Source of the DNA: Lysobacter_I brunescens
GTDB lineage: Bacteria; Pseudomonadota; Gammaproteobacteria; Xanthomonadales; Xanthomonadaceae
Assembly: GCF_042677005.1 (NCBI RefSeq)
Contig: NZ_JBHTIF010000001.1
Location: 1,178,001-1,242,000, forward strand
Direction: 5' to 3'
Length of the DNA: 64,000 nucleotides
Shown here: positions 34,681-42,789 of the stretch, piece by piece
Numbering within the stretch: the first letter of the stretch is position 1
Layout of the letters: the number at the start of each line of letters is the position of its first letter
Made by a program: the position numbers and the translations under genes
The notes under the pieces: model-generated
The model's database searches: none
What the model saw: the letters and a program-made list of their open reading frames with translations, nothing else
Told to the model about the DNA's origin: nothing

Positions 34681-35103
34681 ATGCAGTATCCGAAATCCCT
34701 CTTCGTGCTGGTCGCGCTTGTCGCCTGCACGCTTGGCGCCTGCAACGAGCGCAGTGCGCCGCCTTCGGCCACAGAAGCGCCCGACGCGACAACGGTGCCT
34801 GCCGACCCGGCGGCGGTGCCGGCCGCCTATCCCACCGATCGCTGGGTCGGACAGTGGGGTGGCCCCGAAGGCACATCGCTGGTGATCGGCGGACGCGATG
34901 GTGTCTACGACCTCGTGATCACCAATCTCGATGGTCCACGCCGCTTCCCCGGACGTGCCGACGGCACGCGTATCGTCTTCAACCGTGATGGCGTCGAAGA
35001 GTCCATGCGACAAACGAATGGCCTCGATACCGGCATGAAGTGGCTGAGCGAGAAGACGCAGTGCCTGACGATTCGTACCGGAGAGGGGTTCTGTCGCGAT
35101 TAG
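34681..35103 (+). CDS. Small lipoprotein of unknown function
   Basis: The 140-residue product has a lipoprotein signal with the lipobox LGAC (Cys21). A Pro/Ala/Thr-rich linker (about 25-50) and a compact domain beginning DRWVGQWGGPEG and ending in QCLTIRTGEGFC follow. The domain looks like a small beta-sandwich that evaluates charged side chains, but no family is recognised. A clear GGAGG site sits 6 bases before the ATG. It converges on the HAD-like gene. Confidence 0.75.
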   Translation: MQYPKSLFVLVALVACTLGACNERSAPPSATEAPDATTVPADPAAVPAAYPTDRWVGQWGGPEGTSLVIGGRDGVYDLVITNLDGPRRFPGRADGTRIVFNRDGVEESMRQTNGLDTGMKWLSEKTQCLTIRTGEGFCRD

Positions 35104-35154
35104 CGGATCGTGTTGGATCATGCGGTGACACGAGCAGCGACTGCATGGCTCCCG

Positions 35155-35628
35155 TCAGAGGATCGCTTTCGCCACATCCCGCCAGGTACAGACATGGCGC
35201 ATGCCGGAGGGTGGGCGGCCGCGCTGCGGCCCGAAAAGGTAGCGGTGCGGCACGATGCCGGCCATCGGTTCCAGTACGTCGGCGCGATCGTCGATGAAAT
35301 GCGTGATGCCGAGTTCGCGGCAGTGGATCGCCTTGTCGGGACGCTTCAGGCAGAACCTGACCTTGTCGGCTGCGATGCCGGTGCGTTCGAAGAAACGATG
35401 GCGCTCGAACCACTGAAGGGTGCGCTGCTGGATGCGTGGTCCACACTTGGACACGATCCAGACGCGCCCCTCGAAGTGTTCGACCAGTGACGGGACGACG
35501 TCGAACATGTCGTCGTAAGGCGGTGTCTCCAGTGCGGCATCCAGAGATCCGCTGATGAATGAGGTGTCGGGCCTGCTGTCGTCGCCCGGTGTGATGAGGA
35601 CGCGACCGACGTCGATGCCGAGAATCAT
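35155..35628 (-). CDS. HAD-superfamily-like protein with atypical first motif
   Basis: The 157-residue protein has HAD features: a hydrophobic strand ending in IDVG (residues 5-8), IVSK for motif II (S about 61), a Lys in RPDKAIHC, and the motif III acidic pair HFIDDRADVL. The second Asp of the usual DxD nucleophile motif is replaced by Gly (D6-V-G8), so ordinary phosphatase acid catalysis would be impaired. It might be a polynucleotide-kinase-like phosphatase or a binding protein. GGAG precedes the ATG at 35628. It diverges from the LysR gene by 108 bases. Confidence 0.75.
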   Translation of the reverse strand: MILGIDVGRVLITPGDDSRPDTSFISGSLDAALETPPYDDMFDVVPSLVEHFEGRVWIVSKCGPRIQQRTLQWFERHRFFERTGIAADKVRFCLKRPDKAIHCRELGITHFIDDRADVLEPMAGIVPHRYLFGPQRGRPPSGMRHVCTWRDVAKAIL

Positions 35629-35707
35629 GATGTACTCCGTGAGGTGTGTGGATGACGCGCATTCCACACGGGTCGACTATTCACGGGAACTTGATTGTTC
35701 GGATACG

Positions 35708-35726
35708 CTATCGAGAATGCTTATAG
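35708..35726. promoter_or_regulatory. LysR-type box between divergent genes
   Basis: CTAT-N11-ATAG forms an inverted repeat with the T-N11-A core that LysR-type regulators bind. It lies in the 108-base divergent region, immediately before the LysR start and 80 bases before the HAD-like gene. The site is short and could occur by chance. Confidence 0.3.
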
Positions 35727-35736
35727 TGAGTCCGGG

Positions 35737-36633
35737 ATGGTGAATCCGATGCGCGACCTGTCCATCGATGCCCTTGCCGCCTTCGCTGAATTCGCCGAGG
35801 ACGGCAATTTCAGCCGTGCTGCCGTGCGGCTGCACATCTCGGAGCCGGCGCTGCACACGAAGATCGCCAAGCTCGCCGCATCAGTCGGCACGCCGCTCTA
35901 CGTGCGGCGCGGACGCACGATCGAGATCACCGAGGCCGGACGGCGCGTGCAGCGACTGGCGCGCGACATGGCGGCCTCGATGGCGGCGTTCCGCGACGAC
36001 ATGCGCGACGATGCAACGACGCGACCGGTTGTGCTCGCGGCCGGCGAAGGCGCGTTCCTCTATCTGCTTGGCCCCGGCATCCGTGCGCATCTGGCCAATC
36101 GTCGCCATGCCCTGCAGTTGATGACAGCGGACGGTGCGGCGGCCGTGGAGGCCGTGCGCGCTGGGCGTGCGCACCTGGGAATCGCCTGTCTGGACGCGAT
36201 GCCGCGCGATCTGGACGCCGAGCCGTTGACCCGCGTGGGACAAGTGCTGGCGTTGCCTAGAAAGCATCCGCTGGCCATGCGTCGCAGCATTCGCCTGAAG
36301 GACATCACCGATGCCGGCTTGATCGTGCCGCCAGCGGGGCGACCACATCGCATGATGCTGTCGCAGATGCTGCAGTCCGCGCAGGTGCCCTGGCATGCGG
36401 CAGTCGAAGCATCGGGCTGGGAGTTGATGCTGCATCTGGTGAAACTGGGCATGGGCTTGGCCGTGGTGAACGCCTGCTGCCGCATGCCTGCCGGCGTGGT
36501 CGCACGGCCGATCCCGGAACTGCCTGCATTGCAGTACATGATCCTGTCGCGAAAAGAGGGCGTGGTTGGAGCAGCGGCCAGCCTGAAAGCCTCGTTGCGC
36601 TCGCACTCGGATGGATGGAAGGCTGCCCGGTAG
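35737..36633 (+). CDS. LysR-family transcriptional regulator
   Basis: The 298-residue protein has an N-terminal winged helix-turn-helix (residues about 5-68; AVRLHISEPALHTKIAKLAA contains the recognition helix) and a two-lobed effector-binding domain (about 95-290). Ligand cannot be deduced. By the usual rule it regulates the divergently transcribed HAD-like gene and itself. Two start codons are possible, 35737 or 35749 (MRDLS); the first gives slightly more of the N-terminal helix. Confidence 0.9.
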   Translation: MVNPMRDLSIDALAAFAEFAEDGNFSRAAVRLHISEPALHTKIAKLAASVGTPLYVRRGRTIEITEAGRRVQRLARDMAASMAAFRDDMRDDATTRPVVLAAGEGAFLYLLGPGIRAHLANRRHALQLMTADGAAAVEAVRAGRAHLGIACLDAMPRDLDAEPLTRVGQVLALPRKHPLAMRRSIRLKDITDAGLIVPPAGRPHRMMLSQMLQSAQVPWHAAVEASGWELMLHLVKLGMGLAVVNACCRMPAGVVARPIPELPALQYMILSRKEGVVGAAASLKASLRSHSDGWKAAR

Positions 36634-36719
36634 CGGTGGCCTTGGCTGTATGTGCGGTCGCATGTGCCGGCGTTGTAGGATTCGGACTAATCGATCGACG
36701 AACGACTGGAGAAGACGCC

Positions 36720-37370
36720 ATGCCAACCGCGCACACCTTGCGCCTGTCCTTGTGCTTGCTGGCTGCATCGCCGATGTCGTCGACCATCGCGCAGGAGACC
36801 ACGTTCTTCGTGACCAGCGCGGGTCCCGGCAAGGGCGGCGATCTCGGCGGGATCGAGGGCGCGGACCGGCACTGCGCGATGCTGGCGGAGAAGGCGCGCC
36901 TGCCTGCGACGGGTTGGCGCGCGTACCTGAGCACCCAGGTGATGCCGCCGGAGGTGCCGGTGCACGCGCGCGACCGCATCGGCGCGGGCCCGTGGCACAA
37001 CGCAAAGGGCGTGCGCATCGCAGAGTCGGTGGCCGCGCTCCATGGCGCGGAGAATGTGATCTCGCGCACCACGGCGCTCGATGAACGTGGTGAACCCGTA
37101 CCCGGCAAGGTGCACGACATCCTCACCGGCACGCGTCTCGACGGCACCGCGCCGTCGCCGCTGGATCCCGATTCGACCTGCCGCAACTGGACCAGCGCGA
37201 GCGACGAAGGCGGCACCCTGGTTGGCCACCACGATCGCGTCAGCGCGATCGATCAGCCCTGGGCGAGGTCCTGGAATGCCGCGCATCTGAGCCGTGGTTG
37301 CAGCGTACCGAAGCTTGCGGAACTTGGCAGCGGCGGATTGTTCTATTGCTTCCGTACGATGACGGAATGA
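36720..37370 (+). CDS. Secreted lectin/endostatin-like protein
   Basis: The 216-residue product has a signal peptide (residues 1-23, ending IAQE) and a single domain. FFVTSAGPGKGGDLGGIEGA is followed by DRHCAMLA, TGWRAYLS, DPDSTCRNWTSA and the closing CSVPKLAELGSGGLFYCF. This block order recurs in proteobacterial proteins often labelled lectin, with a C-type-lectin/endostatin-like fold; I recall the pattern but cannot verify the family. Four cysteines could form two disulfides. GGAGAAG precedes the ATG; a longer frame upstream lacks a site. Confidence 0.7.
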   Translation: MPTAHTLRLSLCLLAASPMSSTIAQETTFFVTSAGPGKGGDLGGIEGADRHCAMLAEKARLPATGWRAYLSTQVMPPEVPVHARDRIGAGPWHNAKGVRIAESVAALHGAENVISRTTALDERGEPVPGKVHDILTGTRLDGTAPSPLDPDSTCRNWTSASDEGGTLVGHHDRVSAIDQPWARSWNAAHLSRGCSVPKLAELGSGGLFYCFRTMTE

Positions 37371-37381
37371 GGCATGGATCC

Positions 37382-37924
37382 ATGAAGCGCATCGCGGAAT
37401 GCAGGATCGTGGCGCTGATGGCCTGCGCGCTGCTGTTATCGGCCTGCTCGCCCGGAGATGTCCCCGTCACCGGCAAGTCACCCGTGCAGGCATCGCAGTC
37501 CGACCCGCTTGAGTCACCTAAGGCGGGCGATGAAAGCGGCATTCCGACGAACATGTCGAAACGCAGGCTGCCTGCGCATCTCATGCCTGTCGCTGGCGCG
37601 CCCCATTTCGGCATTGCGCTCGATTCGCTCGACGCTGAAGGACGCGCCATCGTCCAGGCTGCGTCGGCCGACTACGCAGCGATCCTTGCGGGCGGCATGC
37701 CGGATTGTCGGGTCGCGCTGGCCGCATCCGACGGAGGTACGACGATCCATTTCTGCGATGGCTACAACATCGCCCGCATCCACTCGATGGATGAGCGCGA
37801 TGGCGTGGATGGCTTCAAGTACGGCGTGATGCTCGATTTCCTGAACGGCCGGAAGCTGGAAAGCCTCCGATTCCTATCGAACGCACAGATGCGGGCGCTG
37901 GAGGCGGCGGCGAAGAAGCGCTGA
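37382..37924 (+). CDS. Putative lipoprotein of unknown function
   Basis: The 180-residue product has a basic start, a hydrophobic stretch and the lipobox LLSAC near residue 22. A low-complexity linker and a domain with two cysteines (PDCRVAL and IHFCDGYN) follow. No family is recognised. GAGG lies 9 bases before the ATG at 37382; an alternative ATG at 37367 would overlap the stop of the preceding gene as ATGA. Either way the two secreted products are probably co-expressed. Confidence 0.7.
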   Translation: MKRIAECRIVALMACALLLSACSPGDVPVTGKSPVQASQSDPLESPKAGDESGIPTNMSKRRLPAHLMPVAGAPHFGIALDSLDAEGRAIVQAASADYAAILAGGMPDCRVALAASDGGTTIHFCDGYNIARIHSMDERDGVDGFKYGVMLDFLNGRKLESLRFLSNAQMRALEAAAKKR

Positions 37925-38097
37925 TACGTGCATATGCCGTTGGCGGCCGTGCCAGCAGCGATGCAGTCGATCCGGGCGTGCCCCTCAGTACGATCCACGC
38001 CCGTGTCCGCTGTCCATCGCCCCGTGCGTTGACATGGATACTGGCCGCCGCATCGACGCGCGGAACGTGCCATCGACGCACATCCGAGGGAACGGGC

Positions 38098-38727
38098 ATG
38101 GGATCCATTCGAGCGAGCCGCGTGCAGGACATGGAGGCGGACATCGGCGAGCACGCTGTCCTCGAGATCGATGGCTTCCTGTCGTCGAGCGAGTGCCGCT
38201 GGATCCTGAACGAGCTGAAGTACGCGTGCTGGCGGCCGAGCCTGACTTACATGGAGCAGGACGACGGCACGCGGCGCGATGTGTTGAGCCCGCTGCGCGT
38301 CAGCGAGACCGCGCAGCAGAGCCTGTTGACGGACGAGATGCTGGACAAGCTGGCGGAGATCGAGCAGCGTCTCGCAGGTTTCGTCGAGATGGAGACGTCT
38401 CATCTCGAGACCTGGCAGGCCACCGATTATCCGCTGGGTGGGAATTTCTACTACCACATGGATTCCGGCTACTGGGACACGCATCCCGCCGGCGACCGCA
38501 TCTACACGTTCCTGCTGTATCTGACCACGCCCGAGCACGGCGGCGGCACCGATTTTCGTGCGCTCGGACGTCGCGTGCGTGCGAAGGCGGGAAAGCTGGT
38601 GGTTTGGAACAACCTGTTCGCGAACGGCGACAGCAACCACCGCATGATCCATTCGAGCATGCCCCTGCTGAAGGGCAGGAAGACCACGCTTGTGACCTGG
38701 CTTCGCCAGAAGCGGTTCCGCGAGTGA
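38098..38727 (+). CDS. Prolyl-4-hydroxylase-like 2-oxoglutarate/Fe(II) dioxygenase
   Basis: The 209-residue enzyme has the full P4H signature: iron ligands H120 and D122 (YYHMDSGYW) and distal H185, with the 2-oxoglutarate-binding basic residue K195 in HSSMPLLKGRK. The order and spacing match the P4Hc domain that hydroxylates proline in proteins or peptides. The enzyme is cytoplasmic (no signal). A GAGGG site precedes the ATG at 38098; the frame extends upstream without one. A polyglycine protein starts 27 bases after its stop and may be a substrate. Confidence 0.85.
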   Translation: MGSIRASRVQDMEADIGEHAVLEIDGFLSSSECRWILNELKYACWRPSLTYMEQDDGTRRDVLSPLRVSETAQQSLLTDEMLDKLAEIEQRLAGFVEMETSHLETWQATDYPLGGNFYYHMDSGYWDTHPAGDRIYTFLLYLTTPEHGGGTDFRALGRRVRAKAGKLVVWNNLFANGDSNHRMIHSSMPLLKGRKTTLVTWLRQKRFRE

Positions 38728-38754
38728 CCACATGAGCACGAGGAGTGCATCGTC

Positions 38755-39165
38755 ATGACGAAAGAACGCGAGCAACTCAGGGCCGTCGAGCAGATCCGGA
38801 AGAAATTCGGAAAACTGATCGACCTCGAAAAGAATCCCCTCGTGCTGGTCGAAATCATACGGCAGCACGGACGTGTCTTTATGGAACTCGGCGACCACAA
38901 CATGAATCCATCGGTGAGCACGGTCGCCGTGGGCGTCAATGACGGTGGAGGCGGCGGTGGAGGAGGAGGCGGCGGAGGAGGAGGTGGTGGTGGTGGCGGC
39001 GGCGGAGTGAGTCCAGGCACCAGCACCGTCGCGGTCGGCATCACGCCTCCGGGATCGATCTTCCAGCGCACCGAACTGGAAGAAGTGCTGAAGGCTGTGC
39101 TGAAACTGCAGAAGCAGATGGATGCGATGGATCAGCGGATCGAGCGGATCGCGAAGCCGCGCTGA
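38755..39165 (+). CDS. Polyglycine-tract protein of unknown function
   Basis: This 136-residue protein has a helical, charged N-terminus (about 1-48), a run of 21 glycines (residues 64-84), and a C-terminal amphipathic helix/coiled coil (about 104-136; LEEVLKAVLKLQKQMDAMDQ). The same motif flanks the tract on both sides: PSVSTVAVG before it and PGTSTVAVG after it, each beginning with proline. A GAGGAG site precedes the ATG. I do not recognise a family. The adjacent prolyl-hydroxylase-like gene suggests that the duplicated proline motif is modified. Confidence 0.7.
   Translation: MTKEREQLRAVEQIRKKFGKLIDLEKNPLVLVEIIRQHGRVFMELGDHNMNPSVSTVAVGVNDGGGGGGGGGGGGGGGGGGGGGVSPGTSTVAVGITPPGSIFQRTELEEVLKAVLKLQKQMDAMDQRIERIAKPR
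38944..39006 (+). repeat. GGN trinucleotide repeat encoding 21 glycines
   Basis: Twenty-one GGN codons (GGA, GGC and GGT mixed) make a 63-base G-rich repeat inside the preceding CDS. Slippage in units of three would vary tract length without breaking the frame. Confidence 0.9.
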
Positions 39166-39208
39166 AGCCGGGCGCGTACCGAGCGACGACGCGCGTCCCC
39201 TGGCAGCG

Positions 39209-41908
39209 CTAGCCCGTGTTCTGGATCCCTGCCGAGATGCCGTTGACCGTGGTGACCAGCGCTTGCAGGAGGGCTTCGTCGCTGCGTTCGCCGGCGCGCC
39301 AGCGCTGCAGCAGCTCCACCTGCAGCAGGCTGATCGGGTCGACGTAGGGATTGCGCAGTCGGATCGACAGGCGAAGTCTGTAGTCGTCCTGGAGCAGCGT
39401 GCCGCGGTCGCGCAGGGCGAGGATGGTGTCGCAGGTGCGCGCGAATTCCTCGGCGATCCCGGGGAAGAAGGTGTCGTGCAGCGGACCGGCCAGACGCGAG
39501 TAGCGTTCGAAGATGTCGATGTCGGACTTCGCCAGCAGCATCTCGATGTCGTCGAGCATCGCCGCGAAGAACGGCCAGTCGCGCGCCATGTCGGCGACGG
39601 TGTCGTGGCCGACTTCATCAATGGCGGCGGACAGCGCGGTGCCCACGCCGTACCAGCCGGTGAGGCCGGAGCGGTTCTGCGACCAGGCGAACACCCAGGG
39701 AATGGCGCGCAGCGCTTCGATGCCGCCTTCGCGGCGCTTCGATGGACGCGAGCCCAGGCGTAGCTGTTCGATCACGTCGATCGGCGTTGCGGCGCGGAAG
39801 TAGGTCGAGAACTGCGGATGCTCGTGGACCAGCGCGCGATAGTGCGCGCGCGAACGCTGCGCCAGCGTGGCGGCGAGATCGCGCCAGCGGATCTCGCGAG
39901 GTTCCGGCGGGCGCGGGCGCAGGCTGGCGCGCAGCACGGCGCCGGTGGTCTGTTCGAGGTTGCGCAGCGCCAGCGCACGGATCGCGTACTTGCGATGGAT
40001 CACTTCGCCCTGCTCGGTCACGCGCAGCACGCCGTCGACGGTGCCGCGCGGCGCGGCGATGACCGCGCGCTCGGTCTTGCCGCCACCACGGCTGACCGAA
40101 CCACCGCGACCATGGAAGAACTCGATGCGAATGCAGGCCTGCTGCGACAGCTCCAGCAGTTCGACCTGGGTGCGCTGCAGCGACCAGCGCGAGGCGAGGA
40201 TGCCGCCGTCCTTCGCGCTGTCGGAATAACCGAGCATCACGATCTGGCGATCGCCGCGCGACGTCAGGTGACGACGATAGACGGGATCGGCGAACAGCGC
40301 GCGCATGATGTCCGGCGCGGCGCGCAGGTCGTCGATGGTTTCGAACAGCGGCGCCACGTCGAGCGGCACGTCGTCGCCCTCGACGCAACCGGCGGTGCGC
40401 GCTAGCGCGAGCACGGCCAACGCATCGGCGGCGCTGCGGCTCATGCTGATGATGTATGGGCCGAAGGCGTGCGCGCCGAAGGTGGCGCGCGCCTCGTGCA
40501 CGGTGCGGAACACGTCGAGCGTGTTGCGCGCGGATGCGGCCTCGCGGTCGATGCGCGCCGTGCCGTCGATCATCGCGTGCAGGCGTTCGACGCGTTCGGT
40601 GACGGAACGCGAGGTCCACTCGCCATCGCCGAGCAGCGCGGCCACGGCCTCGTCATGCGTGCCGGAATCCTGGCGCAGGTCGAGCGTGGCGAGGTGGAAT
40701 CCGAAGGTCTTCACGCGCCACAGCACGCGCTGCAGCGCGAAATGTCCGGCATGCTCGCCGCGGTTGTGCATCAGGCTGGCGTCGATGGTGCGCAGGTCGG
40801 CCAGCAGCGCATCGGCATCGGGATACGCACCGGGTCCGCCTGCCAGAGTGGCCGAGAGACGCGCGCGCATCAGGTTGATGAGCTGGCGATACGGCATGTC
40901 GACCAGGCGCGGACTCAGCTTCGCCGCATCCGCCGGCAGCAGCGCGGTGTAGTCGGCGATCAGCCGTTCGACCGCATCGTCGGCGCGCACGCGGTCGCGG
41001 CTCTGGGTGAGCACTTCGGCGAGCGACTGCAGGTCGTGGCGATAGCTGTTGAGCGCCTGCGCGCGCTGCGCGGTCAGTGCGGCGCGGATGGTTTCCGCGC
41101 CCACGTTGGGATTGCCGTCCATGTCGCCGCCGACCCAGGTGCCGAAGCGCAGCAGCGTCGGCAGGTCGATCGATTCGCCATACACGGCCTGCACGGCCTC
41201 GGCGAAGGCTTCGTAGTACACCGGCAGCACGCGATAGAGCACGTTGCCGAGGTAGTAGCCGATGTGTTCGACCTCATCGGACACCTTCGGCCGCTGCGAT
41301 GGCGCGTCGGCGGTCTGCCATGCGGCGGTGAGCGCTTGGCGGATCCGCGCGGTGTCGGCGCCGCGTTCGGCCGGCGTGCGCTGGCGGTCGATGTCGGCGA
41401 TCAGACGCTCGGTGATTGTGCGTTCCTTCAGCAGCAGCGCGCGGCGGATCGCTTCGGTGGGATGTGCGGTGAACACCGGTTCCACGCGCAGCCGCGACAG
41501 CAGCGCGCGCAGGTCGTCGAGCGTGACGCCGTCGTCGCGCAGCGTGCGCAGCACGGCGGTGAAGCCGCCCGGCTGTGGTGCGTCGGTCTTGCGCTGGTAG
41601 TCGCGGCGTCGACGGATGCGATGCACGCGTTCGGCGAGGTTGACGACGTTGAAGTACGCGGTGAAGGCGCGGACCAGCGCATCGGCGTCGCCCGACGGCA
41701 CCTCGGCCAGGCGCGCGGCCAGTTCGTCGATGGTTTCGCCCTGCTCGCGGCGCGCGATCGCGGCACGACGCAGGGTTTCGACCTGGAGGAGGAATTCGGG
41801 GGAGACCTGTTCGGCCAGCATCTGGCCGACCATGGCGCCGAGGCGACGGACATCGTCGCGCAGCAGGGTATCGCTCTCGGCAAATTCGAGACGTTCGCGC
41901 AGTCGCAT
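39209..41908 (-). CDS. ppc: Phosphoenolpyruvate carboxylase
   Basis: The 899-residue enzyme carboxylates PEP to oxaloacetate to refill the citric acid cycle. The catalytic His is in VFTAHPTEAIRR (H149), the Lys in SAKDGGILASRW and the glycine-rich loop in FHGRGGSVSRGGG. The C-terminal NTG ending is the conserved terminus of the enzyme. The length is about 15 residues above E. coli Ppc. It is transcribed alone, away from the REP/RAYT region. Confidence 0.97.
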   Translation of the reverse strand: MRLRERLEFAESDTLLRDDVRRLGAMVGQMLAEQVSPEFLLQVETLRRAAIARREQGETIDELAARLAEVPSGDADALVRAFTAYFNVVNLAERVHRIRRRRDYQRKTDAPQPGGFTAVLRTLRDDGVTLDDLRALLSRLRVEPVFTAHPTEAIRRALLLKERTITERLIADIDRQRTPAERGADTARIRQALTAAWQTADAPSQRPKVSDEVEHIGYYLGNVLYRVLPVYYEAFAEAVQAVYGESIDLPTLLRFGTWVGGDMDGNPNVGAETIRAALTAQRAQALNSYRHDLQSLAEVLTQSRDRVRADDAVERLIADYTALLPADAAKLSPRLVDMPYRQLINLMRARLSATLAGGPGAYPDADALLADLRTIDASLMHNRGEHAGHFALQRVLWRVKTFGFHLATLDLRQDSGTHDEAVAALLGDGEWTSRSVTERVERLHAMIDGTARIDREAASARNTLDVFRTVHEARATFGAHAFGPYIISMSRSAADALAVLALARTAGCVEGDDVPLDVAPLFETIDDLRAAPDIMRALFADPVYRRHLTSRGDRQIVMLGYSDSAKDGGILASRWSLQRTQVELLELSQQACIRIEFFHGRGGSVSRGGGKTERAVIAAPRGTVDGVLRVTEQGEVIHRKYAIRALALRNLEQTTGAVLRASLRPRPPEPREIRWRDLAATLAQRSRAHYRALVHEHPQFSTYFRAATPIDVIEQLRLGSRPSKRREGGIEALRAIPWVFAWSQNRSGLTGWYGVGTALSAAIDEVGHDTVADMARDWPFFAAMLDDIEMLLAKSDIDIFERYSRLAGPLHDTFFPGIAEEFARTCDTILALRDRGTLLQDDYRLRLSIRLRNPYVDPISLLQVELLQRWRAGERSDEALLQALVTTVNGISAGIQNTG

Positions 41909-41963
41909 GATGGGGGTACGCGTGGGGGGCGTTTCCCAAGGGTATACAAAAATCCGCGAGCGG

Positions 41964-42027
41964 GGCTATGCATTCGTGTGCATAAGCCATGCCCGCGCGT
42001 CCTGTCCCGGGATGTCCATGGGACAGG
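41964..42027. repeat. Two small hairpins between ppc and the RAYT region
   Basis: GGCTATGCA pairs with TGCATAAGCC (41964-41988, one bulged A), and CCTGTCCC pairs with GGGACAGG (42001-42027). Neither is followed by T's. They may be part of the ppc upstream region or remnants of the REP cluster. Confidence 0.3.
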
Positions 42028-42060
42028 CGTACCTGCCGCCGTTGGCCTGTCTGGCAGTCC

Positions 42061-42116
42061 GTCGCGACTTGCGCACAGGGTGTGATGCTGTTCGTGGGAG
42101 CGACGCAAGTCGCGAC
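42061..42116. repeat. REP pair (family 1), upstream of RAYT
   Basis: A full-length REP arm at 42094-42116 (GTGGGAGCGACGCAAGTCGC core) is preceded by a shortened inverted partner at 42061-42073 (GTCGCGACTTGCG). The full arm matches the hairpin at 12.5 kb. The truncated arm could be an unpaired remnant of an older pair. Confidence 0.8.
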
Positions 42117-42192
42117 AGGCTGGGAGTTTTCCTACACACCAGCCAGGCCACGCCTGATACCGGTCACCAGTCGCGGACTTTAGGCTGCCGGG

Positions 42193-42684
42193 ATGACATT
42201 CGTGCGCTCATCTTCAGGCTACAAAGCGCTCCGCAAGGGGCGCTGGTCAATTCCCGGGCAGATATACATGGTCACCACTATCTGTGCGAACCGCTGCCCA
42301 CGGTTCAGCCACGCAGAAACGGCGGAGGTGGTCGCAGCAAAGCTGATGGAGGGCGACCTGTGGGGTGACTCCAGGTTGCTGTGCTGGGTGTTGATGCCTG
42401 ACCACATGCACGTACTGATCGAGCTGGGGCGCGAGCGGGTGCTTTCGTCATTGATCCAGCGTGTCAAGGCGGTATCGGCGCTTGCTGTGAGGCGATCCGG
42501 CGTGGCTTGTGGTCAATTCTGGATGCCGGGATTCCATGATCGGACGCTCCGCGCCGATGAGAGCGTGCGCGGTATTGCGATGTACATCCTCCATAATCCG
42601 GTACGGGCCGGATTGGTCGCTGTTCCTCGCAGTTATCCGTACCTTGGTACAGTCTGGGAAGATGTCCTGGACGACAAGGTCTAG
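42193..42684 (+). CDS. REP-associated tyrosine transposase (RAYT, Y1/HUH family)
   Basis: The 163-residue single-strand DNA endonuclease has the HUH motif in MPDHMHVLIEL (H71, H73) and the catalytic tyrosine in YILHNPVRAG (Y131), the arrangement of IS200-like Y1 enzymes. RAYTs nick and move REP hairpins rather than themselves. The gene is flanked by REP pairs of its presumed cognate family, 76 bases before the start and 4 bases after the stop. It is apparently intact. Confidence 0.92.
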   Translation: MTFVRSSSGYKALRKGRWSIPGQIYMVTTICANRCPRFSHAETAEVVAAKLMEGDLWGDSRLLCWVLMPDHMHVLIELGRERVLSSLIQRVKAVSALAVRRSGVACGQFWMPGFHDRTLRADESVRGIAMYILHNPVRAGLVAVPRSYPYLGTVWEDVLDDKV

Positions 42685-42688
42685 GCAC

Positions 42689-42771
42689 TCGCGACTTGCG
42701 TCGCTCCCACAAAGCGTGTCGCATACAGCCAAATCGATTGCCGAGCCTTGTGTGAGCGACGCAAGCCGCGA
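42689..42771. repeat. REP pair (family 1), downstream of RAYT
   Basis: An arm matching the consensus (42689-42710) is followed after 40 bases by an inverted, diverged copy (42751-42771; GTGAGCGACGCAAGCCGCGA). The first begins directly behind the RAYT stop. Confidence 0.8.
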
Positions 42772-42789
42772 TGGCGCACAACGTGTGGC

